From assembly GCA_020056025.1 (NCBI GenBank), contig JAGVIO010000109.1, positions 1 to 9,242 of the forward strand: 9,242 nt of DNA. The letters are read 5' to 3'. Within the stretch, counting starts at the first letter, position 1; the number at the start of each line of letters is the position of its first letter. Origin of the DNA: an archaeon. Its GTDB lineage: Archaea > Nanobdellota > Nanobdellia > Woesearchaeales > WJKL01. Below the pieces are notes generated by a model. It was given only the letters and a program-made list of their open reading frames with translations. It made no database searches and was not told the origin of the DNA. The position numbers and the translations under genes are program-made. Below are positions 1-6,738 of the stretch, one piece after another.

Positions 1-120
1 GAATTGTTAGAGCACTCCTTTTGTTCAGCTAGTCATTCTGATGCTATCTAAACACTAATTAAATAATTTACAACCTCATTCTTCTCCGCCGTAAACCTTT
101 CGGAAATTCTTCCAAAGCCC
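1..120. other. Upstream stretch without a supportable gene
   Basis: I see no convincing gene here. Frame 1 on the plus strand is open from the left edge to a TAA at 49-51 (16 codons), so it could be the tail of an upstream gene, but that is too short to judge. A second AT-rich, TATA-like stretch (TTAAATAATTTA, 59-70) is present, but no suitable start codon follows at leaderless distance on either strand. No tRNA, riboswitch or clear hairpin terminator was recognised. Confidence 0.4.
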
Positions 121-121
121 A

Positions 122-129
122 TTTAAATA
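122..129 (+). promoter_or_regulatory. Archaeal TATA box for the operon; transcript probably leaderless
   Basis: The octamer TTTAAATA matches the archaeal box A consensus. Its centre lies about 25 bases upstream of the ATG at 151, the usual distance between an archaeal TATA box and its transcription start. Transcription would therefore begin at or within a base or two of the start codon, giving a leaderless mRNA. This fits the absence of any Shine-Dalgarno sequence in 130-150. The bases just upstream (CCAAAGCCC) contain a short purine run but are not a clear BRE. It is the only good promoter candidate seen before the four-gene cluster, so it probably drives all of it. Confidence 0.65.
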
Positions 130-150
130 CTGTTTCCTTAATTTGAGTAT

Positions 151-219
151 ATGAATCATGTGAAATTCATGGCTATATTATTGATGCTTATTATAGTAGC
201 TATGCCTTTTTCTTCAGCA
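151..219 (+). other. Signal peptide of the giant protein
   Basis: Residues 1-23 show a short N-region with one lysine (K5), a hydrophobic core at about 6-18 (FMAILLMLIIVAM) and a polar, small-residue end (PFSSA). A Sec signal-peptidase cut after A23 or nearby is plausible, leaving a mature N-terminus of Ser/Gln/Lys-rich sequence before the first cysteine at 39. No lipobox cysteine follows, so it is not a lipoprotein. Confidence 0.8.
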
Positions 220-3200
220 TCTTCCTTTGAGCAGCCAAGCAAATCTTCTTCCGGAGCAGATTCCTGCAATCCTGCCAAGAATGATTGCCAGCAAGGCTAT
301 CATTGCTCAGGTGATAGGAACGATTTTCAGGTAAACAAATGTTGCCAAGATGGCACAGAATATGATTTTTATAAGGATAAGTGTATCCCTTCATGCATTG
401 ATAAGGATAAGGACAGCTATGGAGATAATTGCATAAATGGGCCAGATTGTGATGATAACAATGCGAGCTTAAACTCCGGCATAGTTGAATATTGCGATGG
501 AGAGGATAATAATTGTGATGGGCTGATAGATAATGATTGCATTGTCAAGAAAGATCCATTTTCAAAACCCTTTTTTTCATTCAATTTTACTAAACAGGAA
601 GAAATCTGTGATGGAATAGACAATAATGGTGATAAATTAATTGATGAAGGCTGCAAAAACTACACAAAATGCATGTATTATTCAAAAGACGTTATTTCGG
701 ATTTTAACAATTCTTCTTACCTATGCAATCAGAAGAATTCTGCTGAATGTTCAAAAGATGAAAACTGCTTTTATGATGGAGAAAGAAATTTCCCTTTCTT
801 GCTTGTTCTTAATAATCTTTGCGTTTCAAAAAATTCTATTAAGGAATATTTTAATTATAAGCAGTCTTCTTGTTTTGACTGCAAAAATAATAAAGACTGC
901 TGTCTTCAAAAGACAGGCTGTAAATTTGTAACAAATATGTGCATCACAAATACTGAATATGATAATAATCCTGTTAATGATGGCGTATTCTGCAGATATT
1001 GTGGCGTAGAAGGAACATCATGCACAAAAGAGGACTGTTTAGCATTTGGAGACTGTAATTTTATCGATGGCTTCTTTTTGGATTATTGCGTCCCTAAGCA
1101 GCATTTCTATGAGCTTGACGTAAATTCATTTCAAAAATCTAATAGCGGCAAAACAGATTATACTAATGTAGATCAATGTAAAATGTGCGGCATTGCTGTA
1201 GCAAACAAATGTAATGAAAAAGAATGCAAAGCCCTAGGAGATAATTGCGTATATTCTACTAGTTTTTTGATATTCAGTAGTTGTAATTCTAATACAACTA
1301 CAACTAGCACAGTCATAAGCGATGGAAGCAATTGTGCATTATGCGGACATGGTCCTAGTTCTAACTGTGAGGAAAATGAATGCTCTTCTCTTGGAAGTTG
1401 TGTGTTTAATCCTGGCATTATTGGAGATACATGTACGCCCAAACAGTCAGATTCCATAAAAAAATGCGATGTTGTTGACAGATGCTTTGATCTCCTAAAA
1501 GATGGCAACGAAACAGACGTTGATTGCGGCGGGGATTGCCTGCCTTGCAATCCATTTGATACATTTATAGAGTTCAAAAGTGTAACAGAAGGGAACTATA
1601 TTTATGGCTCTAATTACAAATATACCTGGAATAGGAAAGATGTTGCTTTACATGTTTCTTTGAAAGACAATGATGGCATCAAGGAGATTAGTCCAGAAAT
1701 TCTGATTGATGGTAAGTTTGTTCCTATAGGATACCAATTAGAAGATTTAAATCAAACAGAGCAATTGATTAAATTAAACTTCTGCACAGATGCCTACTGC
1801 CCAAGCCCAATGCAGGAATTTGTCTTATTTAAGATTACAGTCAAAGACAACAAAGACCAAATTACTGTTGACAAGCTTCAATTTGAAATTTTACTAAAAG
1901 ATGAAACACTTTCAGTTTCTCCGCAAATCGTTTCGCAAGGCCCAGTAAATATATTTTACAATTCATTGAAAAGCTGCTCAAAAGATTCAATTAGTGTAAA
2001 GTTCAAAGACCCTTTGGGAAAAGAACAGACTCTTGAATTAAAAAATATTCGTTTGACTTATTCAGATAATGATAAAAGGTGCATATTCCAAGGAAGCTAT
2101 ACCCCCAAAGATGCTGGAAAGTATGATTCATTCAGTATAGGCTGGAGCTCGTTCAAAGACGTTGCATTTTACAAAATAAATTATGATACTAGGCTTGACG
2201 ATGCATTTAGTGTTCCAAGGGTATACAAGCTTCCATACGATAAATTCTCATTAGTATTCACTGCTCAAAAAGAGATTAAATTCAGCGGAGGGGCATTCCT
2301 TATGTTAGACGGAATGATAGATAATCTGCCTGCCATTTTCAAGATAAGGAGGACAAATGGAACAGAATTGCTTCCAAGGGACGCAGAGCAACTTCAAGAA
2401 TGCTATACATCTAAAAAAGTTGCATTAGCAAAACCAATAGAGAATTATCAAGAAGTGCAGGCAACATTCTGCGACAATATACTGCTTAAAGAAGGGGAAG
2501 AATTTGTAATTGAATATTATAACCCTGGCCACTACGAATTTTCTGTGGCAAAAGTTATGCCTTATTATTACTCAAACGGAAAAGCTGTACTGATACGTGA
2601 TGACTTAGAGGCAGATGTAATAAGCCCAGATTATATGGTTATTACAAATCGTGACAAGCTGATAGAATGGTACAGCTATAAGGAATCTGTGCCCTCTGAT
2701 TATTTGAAACTGACGTTTACAAAATTGTATGAAAATGCTTTGATTCAGAAAACTGTTGTTGAAGATATCTCTTCATTAAATCCTCGATATCCTTGGAAAA
2801 ATCTTAAGGAATGGAGCACTTTCAATTACATGACAAGGCAATTGTCGCAGGAAGAAGTTAGCAGTGATATTCAGAACTATAAGCAAAGTATTCAAGATCT
2901 TAATTTTGTAACAAAGATACTTGGGATATTTCAAGTATTTATAGAATTAGCAAACAAAGTCGGATTATTTTTACCAAGCAATTTTGAACAAATAGTAATA
3001 AATCCTGATTTGAAAAGTTCTTTCGAGGTCACTGAGTTTATAGACGAGATTAGAAAAGAGACTATTGACAGGTGCCCAAGCTGCAAAAATGTAATCCTTT
3101 TAGGCAATGATTATGTCCTGCCCTATGGATTAGTTGGATTGGAATCTCAAAAATCGCCTTTTTTAAAGCAGACAGATGCTACATACGTTCCATACAGGAA

Positions 3201-6200
3201 AATTTTAACAAGCGATTCAGTAAACCACGCTGAAGCTGATGTAATCCAGGATATAACTATCGTATTGCCTGACAATTCTTCAAGTTTTCCAAAGACAATT
3301 GATGCAGCTAAAAATGAAATCACAGTAAGATTCAGCAAGAGAACTCTTCTGAATTCTCAAAAGATAGGATATGAAAATACAATAATCGAGCCAAAAGTAG
3401 TATCAATAAAAGATAAGATTACATGTGGCGACCTTATTACTTCTAAAGGCGTAGTAATATTTGTTGGTGATACTGATTCTAATTCATACATCAAAGAATG
3501 CGGGCTTAACACTGCAAAGAATGTTGACCTTGAAGTACATAATCAGGATCTTAAAGATACAAATTATAGCATGTTCTTTAGAGATTATATGATATATAAA
3601 GATAAGAATTTGATCTCGAATAAGCCAAAAGAGACAATCTTGATTTATGGTTCAAGCGACCAAGGGCTGGCTAACGGGCTTAAAATCACTTCAGATCTAT
3701 ACAAAAATGGGCTTGAGGATTGGAAAGGCAGCACTGCATTTTACATAGACAATATTATCGTGCCTATTGTTGAATCCTTCACTAGCGGATTTTTATTTTT
3801 ATTAGCATTTGAAGCAATATGCGGCGCTGCAGCTGGAACAATTGGGCTTTTACCACCTGCGTTAGGATGCCTTGCTGCAATTACTCCTTATCTCTTGGCA
3901 GCAGGAACAGTTGGTTTTGCAGCGTGCGTAGGATCTGATGAATGTTCAAATATAGCCCATGAATCATACATGTACTATTTCCATCCTTCGGCAGGCGGGT
4001 CTATGCTTTTCACTGTTCCAGATGAAACAGACGAAATAAAACTTAATACCTGGGCAAATGTTGGAGGAATTGCATTATCTTTTGGGGTAACTCTTGACAT
4101 TACAGTTGCCAAAAATACAGGATTATTCATCAGCAGGGCAATAAATGCTGAAAGGGTTGAATGGCTTGCTGCAAGAATATCTTACAAACTTACTCCTGAA
4201 AAATTAAAACTTATCAAATTCAAATTTAGAGATGTGCCTGATGTTAAAAGAGTACAATCCATTATAAAAGGAGAGGATTGGCCTGTACAGAGCAAGGTAT
4301 TTGCAAAGAATTCAGAGATAGAAGACAAATTTTTGCAGCAACTGCATACAAAAATAGGAAGCAAAGGAATTACTGCTGACGATATCGAAGCAGTCAGCAA
4401 ATTATATGTCAATTTTGATAGGGATATTGAAAAGCTTAATTCTTTGCTCAGCAAGAATTTGAAGATTGAAGATTTGCATGCGCTTGCAAAACTAAGTGCT
4501 GGAAGTAATCAACTAACGAAAATTGATGAGCTGCTAAAAATGGGAATTTCTCCAAAGCACATCCTGCAGATGGGTTTTGATGACTTGGATAATGCATACA
4601 CCTTTTTAAAATCTAACTGGGATGAGATTTCAAAAGCAGCAGACAGCTTTTCTGAATTGAATGATATGCAGAAATCTGCATTGAAAAGGATAATTGCAAA
4701 GACTTATAATGAAAATGGGGAGGAAGTGGAAGAGATTCTTAAAAAACTTAAAGATGCAGAATTTGATGCAGGTTACATAAAATTCAATGAACTATTAGAA
4801 TCAGTTAGCAAAGCAGATGTAAGCTTGAGATATGCAGAATTTAAATATTCACTAGAACTCTATTCTATATATTATTGGGAACTTAAAGATATAGATACTC
4901 TCTTAAAGCTCAAAAGTGCATTTCCTAGAACTAATCTTTTGAAGGCAAATATCAATCCAAAATCTGCGGTGCTTTTTAAGAATACTCGATTTGTTAAGAA
5001 TCTTGAACGAAGCAAATTAGTAATGAAAATAGACGATGCTTGGATACGCGAAATTAGAATAATTGATAATCCAGATAGATATGCAATTGGATGGTATTCT
5101 TATAATACAAAAGAAATGATATTTAATCTTTATTCAATTAATAATTTTGATGACGGATTTGAAAAAATGATCAATCTTGTAACTTTCCACGAAATGGCCC
5201 ATGCCAAGCTTATGAAAGACGGAGTGTTCCACCAAAGAATTGTCGATATGATCAATGATGGATTTTCTTCGCCCCAGGAGATTGACGGAGCAATGGAATA
5301 TATTACTCAGCTTTACGCAAGGGAAAGCGTTGACAAGCTTTCATCAAGCATCTTCGACAACCAGATGCATATCAGATTAAGGAATGCGCCTGCTCTTGAA
5401 AGCTTAATTAGTAAATCTATTGAAAACAAAGAATACCAATTCATTTCAACGGTCATTGCAGAATACAAAAAATTCATACTCGCAGGAAGTGACGAAGAAA
5501 ACCTTATCGTAAAACTGCTGGACAAATTTGTAAAAGAAGGTAAAATCGAACCGAAAATTGCAGAGCACATCAAAATTGCAGGAGAAGAATATTTTTGGAT
5601 AGGAGAGGAATTTGAGAAAGCATCACAGATATATCATGAATTTTTAGGCCTAGGAAAGCTTAAGGAGTTTGGGGATGAGCTTAGCAATGCAATAGCAGGC
5701 AAAATTAAGCCAGGCGGATCGCAAAGAGAATTGCTGAAATATAAATTAGGTATTGTCGGCAAGAGCGATGAAGTTCTTAAAAAGACGCTGGAAGAAAAAT
5801 ATGCAAATGATATAGGAAATATGATTGAATTTGGTACAAATGGACTGCCAAAAAACACATTCAAATATTTCTCAGGAAAAACGAATAATCTTTTATTTAT
5901 TAGCGAAGGAAAGACAAATAAAGTATATGCAAAAACAACAAAAATTGGTCGCGGCGCATCAGAAGAAGAATATGAAATCTTTAGAAGAATGGAGGATTTG
6001 ACCTATAAAATAGAAAGTTTAATTCCAAGCAAGGAACTGATGCTGCCAAAGAGTGTTATATCAAGAACAACTATAAAATATACGCGGGAAGGCGATTCAC
6101 TAAAATACACTTTAGAAGGAGAATTCCTATTCATCGATGAAGTTCCAGGATTCATAAGCTTTAATCAATTGCTGAGGCAGCCAATGGGCGATGATATGGC

Positions 6201-6726
6201 ATTGGCAAAAATTAAGGAAGCAATTGAAAAAGGGTATTTGACTATTGAGCAGAAAGAAGCTCTGCAGAGAAGAATGTTAACTGATTATTTTTTCATGAAT
6301 GTCGATTCGCATATGGATAACTTTGGAATATTAATAGATGGTAGAGTAGCAGCATTAGATAGGGAGATGTCAATGCTAGCACCAGAAGCAGCTGATTCCT
6401 TTATATTGCCTTTTAATTTAAGAGAGATGACAGAAATTATGAGCGACAGAAATAATCCATTATACACAGAGTTTAAGATGATTTATGAAACAGACAAGAA
6501 AGAGTTTTTTAGGATAATTGAACCAGAATATAACCGGTTAAGACAACTGAAAGATATGAAACCGCAAGTAGAAGAAAAAATAGAAGAGATTTTGGACGCT
6601 GGAGCAACTCACGAGATAGAATCAATACTAAAGGAGGTACTTAATACTCTTTATGGAATAGACGGGCAACCAGGCAGGATCCAGCAGATGATAGATGAAA
6701 TAGAAAAATTTAAATCAAAAATATGA
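151..6726 (+). CDS. Giant membrane-anchored surface protein: MopE and Cys-rich repeats outside, HExxH protease and HipA/PI3K-like kinase signatures inside
   Basis: This 2191-residue protein is of no single family I can name. Visible order: signal peptide (1 to about 23); MopE-type metal-binding motifs (83-168); Cys-rich tandem repeats (about 192-430); a CxxDG-NETDVDCGG-type motif (445-466); beta-rich, probably Ig-like region (about 470-870); mixed alpha/beta region (about 880-1195); hydrophobic block (about 1200-1262); basic then helical region (about 1322-1570); zincin-like segment with HEMAH at 1680-1684; kinase-like domain (about 1895-2140) with NVDSHMDN at 2050-2057 and D2070; helical tail. 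I count 62 cysteines, all before residue 1266. The start at 151 is chosen because it gives a complete signal peptide and sits at leaderless distance from the TATA box. The next in-frame ATG (169) would remove the basic N-region. Likely topology is N-terminus outside, C-terminus inside, since a kinase would need cytosolic ATP; this is inference. An alternative is a fully exported, polymorphic-toxin-like protein. The reading frame is intact throughout. Confidence 0.95.
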   Translation: MNHVKFMAILLMLIIVAMPFSSASSFEQPSKSSSGADSCNPAKNDCQQGYHCSGDRNDFQVNKCCQDGTEYDFYKDKCIPSCIDKDKDSYGDNCINGPDCDDNNASLNSGIVEYCDGEDNNCDGLIDNDCIVKKDPFSKPFFSFNFTKQEEICDGIDNNGDKLIDEGCKNYTKCMYYSKDVISDFNNSSYLCNQKNSAECSKDENCFYDGERNFPFLLVLNNLCVSKNSIKEYFNYKQSSCFDCKNNKDCCLQKTGCKFVTNMCITNTEYDNNPVNDGVFCRYCGVEGTSCTKEDCLAFGDCNFIDGFFLDYCVPKQHFYELDVNSFQKSNSGKTDYTNVDQCKMCGIAVANKCNEKECKALGDNCVYSTSFLIFSSCNSNTTTTSTVISDGSNCALCGHGPSSNCEENECSSLGSCVFNPGIIGDTCTPKQSDSIKKCDVVDRCFDLLKDGNETDVDCGGDCLPCNPFDTFIEFKSVTEGNYIYGSNYKYTWNRKDVALHVSLKDNDGIKEISPEILIDGKFVPIGYQLEDLNQTEQLIKLNFCTDAYCPSPMQEFVLFKITVKDNKDQITVDKLQFEILLKDETLSVSPQIVSQGPVNIFYNSLKSCSKDSISVKFKDPLGKEQTLELKNIRLTYSDNDKRCIFQGSYTPKDAGKYDSFSIGWSSFKDVAFYKINYDTRLDDAFSVPRVYKLPYDKFSLVFTAQKEIKFSGGAFLMLDGMIDNLPAIFKIRRTNGTELLPRDAEQLQECYTSKKVALAKPIENYQEVQATFCDNILLKEGEEFVIEYYNPGHYEFSVAKVMPYYYSNGKAVLIRDDLEADVISPDYMVITNRDKLIEWYSYKESVPSDYLKLTFTKLYENALIQKTVVEDISSLNPRYPWKNLKEWSTFNYMTRQLSQEEVSSDIQNYKQSIQDLNFVTKILGIFQVFIELANKVGLFLPSNFEQIVINPDLKSSFEVTEFIDEIRKETIDRCPSCKNVILLGNDYVLPYGLVGLESQKSPFLKQTDATYVPYRKILTSDSVNHAEADVIQDITIVLPDNSSSFPKTIDAAKNEITVRFSKRTLLNSQKIGYENTIIEPKVVSIKDKITCGDLITSKGVVIFVGDTDSNSYIKECGLNTAKNVDLEVHNQDLKDTNYSMFFRDYMIYKDKNLISNKPKETILIYGSSDQGLANGLKITSDLYKNGLEDWKGSTAFYIDNIIVPIVESFTSGFLFLLAFEAICGAAAGTIGLLPPALGCLAAITPYLLAAGTVGFAACVGSDECSNIAHESYMYYFHPSAGGSMLFTVPDETDEIKLNTWANVGGIALSFGVTLDITVAKNTGLFISRAINAERVEWLAARISYKLTPEKLKLIKFKFRDVPDVKRVQSIIKGEDWPVQSKVFAKNSEIEDKFLQQLHTKIGSKGITADDIEAVSKLYVNFDRDIEKLNSLLSKNLKIEDLHALAKLSAGSNQLTKIDELLKMGISPKHILQMGFDDLDNAYTFLKSNWDEISKAADSFSELNDMQKSALKRIIAKTYNENGEEVEEILKKLKDAEFDAGYIKFNELLESVSKADVSLRYAEFKYSLELYSIYYWELKDIDTLLKLKSAFPRTNLLKANINPKSAVLFKNTRFVKNLERSKLVMKIDDAWIREIRIIDNPDRYAIGWYSYNTKEMIFNLYSINNFDDGFEKMINLVTFHEMAHAKLMKDGVFHQRIVDMINDGFSSPQEIDGAMEYITQLYARESVDKLSSSIFDNQMHIRLRNAPALESLISKSIENKEYQFISTVIAEYKKFILAGSDEENLIVKLLDKFVKEGKIEPKIAEHIKIAGEEYFWIGEEFEKASQIYHEFLGLGKLKEFGDELSNAIAGKIKPGGSQRELLKYKLGIVGKSDEVLKKTLEEKYANDIGNMIEFGTNGLPKNTFKYFSGKTNNLLFISEGKTNKVYAKTTKIGRGASEEEYEIFRRMEDLTYKIESLIPSKELMLPKSVISRTTIKYTREGDSLKYTLEGEFLFIDEVPGFISFNQLLRQPMGDDMALAKIKEAIEKGYLTIEQKEALQRRMLTDYFFMNVDSHMDNFGILIDGRVAALDREMSMLAPEAADSFILPFNLREMTEIMSDRNNPLYTEFKMIYETDKKEFFRIIEPEYNRLRQLKDMKPQVEEKIEEILDAGATHEIESILKEVLNTLYGIDGQPGRIQQMIDEIEKFKSKI
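397..540 (+). other. MopE-type metal/calcium-binding motif, complete copy
   Basis: Residues 83-130 contain a DxDxDxxGD calcium-type loop (D84, D86, D88, G91, D92). This is followed by PDCDDNNASLNSG and then EYCDGEDNNCDGLIDNDC (113-130). It matches the known Asp/Cys-rich putative metal-binding motif of the MopE family and many surface proteins, with the pattern DCDD-N-EICDG-DNNCDG-D-C. The family link is established knowledge; which metal is bound here is not visible. It is expected to be extracellular. Confidence 0.8.
598..654 (+). repeat. Second, degenerate MopE motif copy
   Basis: Residues 150-168 read EEICDGIDNNGDKLIDEGC. This repeats the CDG-DNN-CDG-D-C core of 115-130, but the central cysteine is replaced by glycine (position 161) and the preceding DCDD half-motif is missing. 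The acidic side chains are kept and one cysteine pair (C153, C168) remains. It probably arose by duplication followed by drift. Confidence 0.75.
724..942 (+). repeat. Degenerate N-terminal members of the Cys-rich repeat array
   Basis: Residues 192-224 (C192, C200, C206, C224) and 241-264 (C241, C244, C250, C251, C257, C264) resemble the three regular six-cysteine units that follow, but with altered spacings. The second keeps the opening CxxC and all six cysteines. I read them as diverged members of the same array, though independent Cys-rich linkers are possible. Confidence 0.45.
991..1440 (+). repeat. Three tandem six-cysteine repeats in the giant protein
   Basis: Three units share the pattern C-x2-C-x(6,7)-C-x4-C-x(5,6)-C-x(10,11)-C. 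Their cysteines are 281/284/291/296/302/313, 343/346/354/359/366/378 and 395/398/406/411/417/428. Each has a glycine right after the opening CxxC and an acidic residue within the x4 segment. The last two have an LG before the fifth cysteine; the first has FG. Six cysteines per unit suggest three disulfides each, as in extracellular knottin-like modules. A short Asn/Thr/Ser linker (about 379-390) separates units two and three and could be glycosylated. I do not recognise a named family. Confidence 0.75.
1483..1548 (+). other. C-DG-NETDVDCGG-C-C motif
   Basis: Residues 445-466 run from C445 through DGNETDVDCGGDCLPC. The motif (a Cys, then DG-N-ETDVDCGG-C-x2-C) recurs in secreted and surface proteins of bacteria and archaea, usually as a short linker module between domains. 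Here it marks the end of the Cys-rich zone; cysteines become sparse afterwards. Its function is not established. Confidence 0.6.
3748..3936 (+). other. Hydrophobic membrane block of the giant protein
   Basis: Residues about 1200-1262 are strongly hydrophobic and Gly/Ala-rich, with a probable first helix at about 1203-1227 and a second at about 1228-1260 that includes an LLPP turn. A weaker hydrophobic stretch follows at about 1301-1320, giving two or three membrane passes. The Lys/Arg-rich sequence at about 1322-1370 then fits a cytoplasmic side by the positive-inside rule, which would favour three passes if the N-terminus is outside. The exact pass number cannot be settled by eye. Confidence 0.65.
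4963..5355 (+). other. Zincin-like metalloprotease segment (HExxH)
   Basis: Residues about 1605-1735 contain TFHEMAHA, giving HExxH with H1680, E1681 and H1684 (codons 5188-5202). A hydrophobic helix precedes it. Before that lies a strand-like segment ending TKEMIFNLYSI (1653-1663), the usual place of the edge strand before the active-site helix in zincins. Downstream, E1716 and E1725 in a helix are candidates for a gluzincin third zinc ligand. The motif alone occurs by chance at some rate, so the context is what raises confidence. Substrate unknown. Confidence 0.6.
5833..6570 (+). other. HipA/PI3K-like kinase domain
   Basis: Residues about 1895-2140 resemble the atypical kinase fold of HipA and PI3K-like enzymes. 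A strand KVYAKTT supplies a candidate ATP-binding lysine (K1928). EFLFIDEVPG (1991-2000) looks like the strand leading to the hinge. The catalytic loop follows D2045 and reads NVDSHMDNFG (2050-2059): N2050, D2052, H2054 and N2057 fit the NxDxHxxN pattern. ALDREMSM (2068-2075) supplies D2070 in the place of the metal-binding Asp of DFG. All key polar residues are present, so activity is plausible. Whether it modifies protein, lipid or a small molecule cannot be told. Confidence 0.65.
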
Positions 6727-6738
6727 ATTTACAAAACT

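Noticed and set aside
1..50. GTTAGAGCAC near the left edge resembles the 3' side of a tRNA D-arm
   Set aside because: No anticodon stem pairs in the following bases, there is no GGTTC-type T-arm, and no acceptor end follows.
48..122. Minus-strand 24-residue open frame (ATG at 122-120, stop at 50-48)
   Set aside because: It is very short, lacks a well-placed ribosome site or TATA box, and its start overlaps the TATA box of the giant gene. No support beyond an open frame.
541..600. Seven-T run at 571-577 as a possible frameshift or termination site
   Set aside because: The reading frame is intact on both sides and continues through recognisable MopE motifs, so no frameshift is needed and no stem precedes the run that I can see.
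1173..1577. 134-codon minus-strand open frame inside the giant gene
   Set aside because: It lies opposite the Cys-repeat array, whose spacing and motifs clearly show the plus strand is coding. The minus translation shows no domain or export signal.
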